Source: Lachnospiraceae bacterium UBA1753 (lineage in GTDB: Bacteria > Bacillota > Clostridia > Lachnospirales > Lachnospiraceae). From it: 18,042 nucleotides of DNA. Both the position numbers and the translations under genes were made by a program. A model generated the notes under the pieces. It did not search any database. It was not told the origin of the DNA and saw nothing but the letters and a program-made list of their open reading frames with translations. Positions 17,268-18,042 of the stretch are shown here, one piece after another (position 1 is the first letter of the stretch; each line of letters opens with the position of its first letter). The stretch spans positions 38,546-56,587 of the forward strand of contig DCHL01000072.1 of assembly GCA_002317595.1 (NCBI GenBank), given 5' to 3'.

Positions 17268-17465
17268 TTATGCCTGAACCGCGTTCATCTTAGCAAGAAG
17301 CTCGTTGATATCAATTCCATGAACCATAGCTGCCTCCTCAAGGGTCTCACCCTGTGCTGAAGGACATCCGAGGCAATGCATTCCAATCTCAAGAAGAACA
17401 GGTGCTGCTTCAGGCTTGATTCTGAGGATATCGCCAATTGTTGTATCTTTTGTAATTTCTGCCAT
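17268..17465 (-). CDS. DUF1858 domain protein
   Basis: 65 residues, a stand-alone DUF1858 domain. The family pattern is clear: [22 protein letters not shown], then the CxxC pair in [17 protein letters not shown] (C31, C34), then [13 protein letters not shown]. Such domains are small helical proteins, often found near hybrid-cluster or redox proteins. The cysteines suggest a metal, cluster or redox role, but no function is established. GGAG lies 8 bases before the ATG. It has its own promoter and is divergent from pflB, which may point to anaerobic metabolism; this is inference. Confidence 0.92.
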   Translation of the reverse strand: MAEITKDTTIGDILRIKPEAAPVLLEIGMHCLGCPSAQGETLEEAAMVHGIDINELLAKMNAVQA

Positions 17466-17511
17466 GATTTTATCTCCATTTCCATTTCATTTTTTGAATT
17501 ATCGTAACGAG

Positions 17512-17541
17512 AGTATAACACTTTAACAGTCCTTATTTCAA
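17512..17541 (-). promoter_or_regulatory. Promoter of the DUF1858 gene
   Basis: TTGAAA (17536-17541) and TATACT (17512-17517) are 18 bases apart on the minus strand, with a leader of about 40 bases to the ATG at 17465. Confidence 0.7.
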
Positions 17542-17599
17542 GGGGCACAATCACACTTTATCTCCCATTTATGTTTGTAAAAAAGTACACCCTCTAAAC

Positions 17600-17628
17600 T
17601 TGACTATAAGACCCTACTTTCATATAAT
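17600..17628 (+). promoter_or_regulatory. Promoter of pflB
   Basis: TTGACT (17600-17605) and a perfect TATAAT (17623-17628) are 17 bases apart on the plus strand. This is one of the best promoters in the window and fits a highly expressed fermentation gene. Transcription would begin near 17635, leaving a leader of about 94 bases. Confidence 0.85.
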
Positions 17629-17636
17629 AAGAACGA

Positions 17637-17685
17637 CGCACTATGCGCTGTAATTAGGACCGGCTGCCCATTTCGGGCATTGCCG
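17637..17685 (+). promoter_or_regulatory. Structured 5' leader of pflB
   Basis: The leader holds a small hairpin (17637-17640 with 17644-17647) and a larger one (17661-17669 with 17675-17685; nine pairs, loop ATTTC, two-base bulge). No T-run follows closely enough for a terminator. It may stabilise the mRNA or be a regulatory structure. It matches no riboswitch I recognise. Confidence 0.45.
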
Positions 17686-17728
17686 ATACCTGTTTAACAA
17701 TTTTATTTTTAAAGGAGGCAATATAAAC

Positions 17729-18042
17729 ATGAGAGAAGAATGGAATGGCTTCGTTCCCGGCAAGTGGGACAAAGAGATTAACGTTCGTGACTTCATCCAG
17801 AAGAACTACACTCCCTATGATGGAGATGAGAGTTTCTTAGCAGGACCTACTAAGGCTACAGAGGAGCTTTGGGCACAGGTTATGGAGCTTACAAAGAAGG
17901 AGCGCGAGGCAGGTGGTGTCCTTGATATGGATACAAAGGTTGTTTCAACAATCGTTTCACATGGCCCTGGCTACCTTGACAAGAGCAAGGAGACTATCGT
18001 TGGTTTCCAGACAGATGCTCCTTTCAAGCGTTCACTTCAGCC
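17729..18042 (+). CDS. pflB: Formate acetyltransferase (pyruvate formate-lyase), 5' part
   Basis: A glycyl-radical enzyme that converts pyruvate and CoA to acetyl-CoA and formate under anaerobic conditions. Only the first 104 codons are in the window; the gene continues off the right edge. The visible part is highly typical: WNGFVPGKWDKEINVRDFIQ near the start, YTPYDGDESFLAGPTKAT at 27-44, GGVLDMDTKVVSTIVSHGPG near 61, and QTDAPFKRSLQP at the edge. The catalytic Cys pair and the radical Gly lie outside the window. AAAGGAGG lies 10 bases before the ATG. The frame is intact as far as it goes. Confidence 0.97.
   Translation, partial: MREEWNGFVPGKWDKEINVRDFIQKNYTPYDGDESFLAGPTKATEELWAQVMELTKKEREAGGVLDMDTKVVSTIVSHGPGYLDKSKETIVGFQTDAPFKRSLQ

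Noticed and set aside
17691..17712. A Rex-like operator in the pflB leader
   Set aside because: Only one half-site (TTTAACAA) is seen; the inverted second half is not at the required spacing.

Overview
The window looks like a chromosomal segment of a Clostridia bacterium, most probably of the Lachnospiraceae (Butyrivibrio, Pseudobutyrivibrio and Roseburia are the kind of relatives I have in mind). This rests on the protein sequences, the low-to-moderate G+C coding style, strong AGGAGG-type ribosome binding sites, and the gene set: an F-type ATP synthase operon, a MecA adaptor, a DUF1858 protein and pyruvate formate-lyase. No lookup was possible, so the taxonomic call is an inference.

Layout, left to right. 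Positions 1-419 hold no gene I can support, only terminator hairpins. Positions 420-2939 (minus) encode a large exported or membrane-anchored protein of unknown function with a C-terminal domain resembling a degenerate C39 peptidase. Positions 3079-10197 (minus) are a complete ATP synthase operon, transcribed atpZ, atpI-like, atpB, atpE, atpF, atpH, atpA, atpG, atpD, atpC, with a near-consensus promoter at 10226-10254 and a terminator at 3006-3050. A single plus-strand DUF402 gene (10396-10872) follows. Positions 10932-15445 (minus) form a second gene string, read as membrane GH18 glycosidase, sua5/ywlC, rpiB, upp, dCMP deaminase. The sua5-rpiB-upp-atp neighbourhood recalls the ywlC-rpiB-upp-atp order of Bacillus subtilis, here split by the dCMP deaminase and the DUF402 gene. 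Positions 15625-15843 (minus) encode a 72-residue protein of unknown function. Positions 15844-16355 contain no convincing long gene but hold a strong minus-strand promoter, a very short transcript unit ending in an intrinsic terminator, several hairpins, and the divergent mecA promoter. mecA (16356-17150, plus) converges on a DUF1858 gene (17268-17465, minus) across a shared bidirectional terminator. The start of pflB (17729 onward, plus) runs off the right edge.

How the genes work together: the ATP synthase c subunit carries the residues of a sodium-binding site, so the operon probably encodes a Na+-coupled enzyme. That fits a fermentative anaerobe that also makes formate through PflB. The upp, rpiB, sua5 and dCMP deaminase genes supply nucleotide salvage, pentose phosphate interconversion and tRNA modification.

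The items most worth a second look are the Na+ signature in AtpE, the short transcription unit between the 72-residue gene and mecA (which contains a Shine-Dalgarno-preceded two-codon reading frame abutting a terminator), and the inactive-looking C39-like domain at the end of the 839-residue protein.
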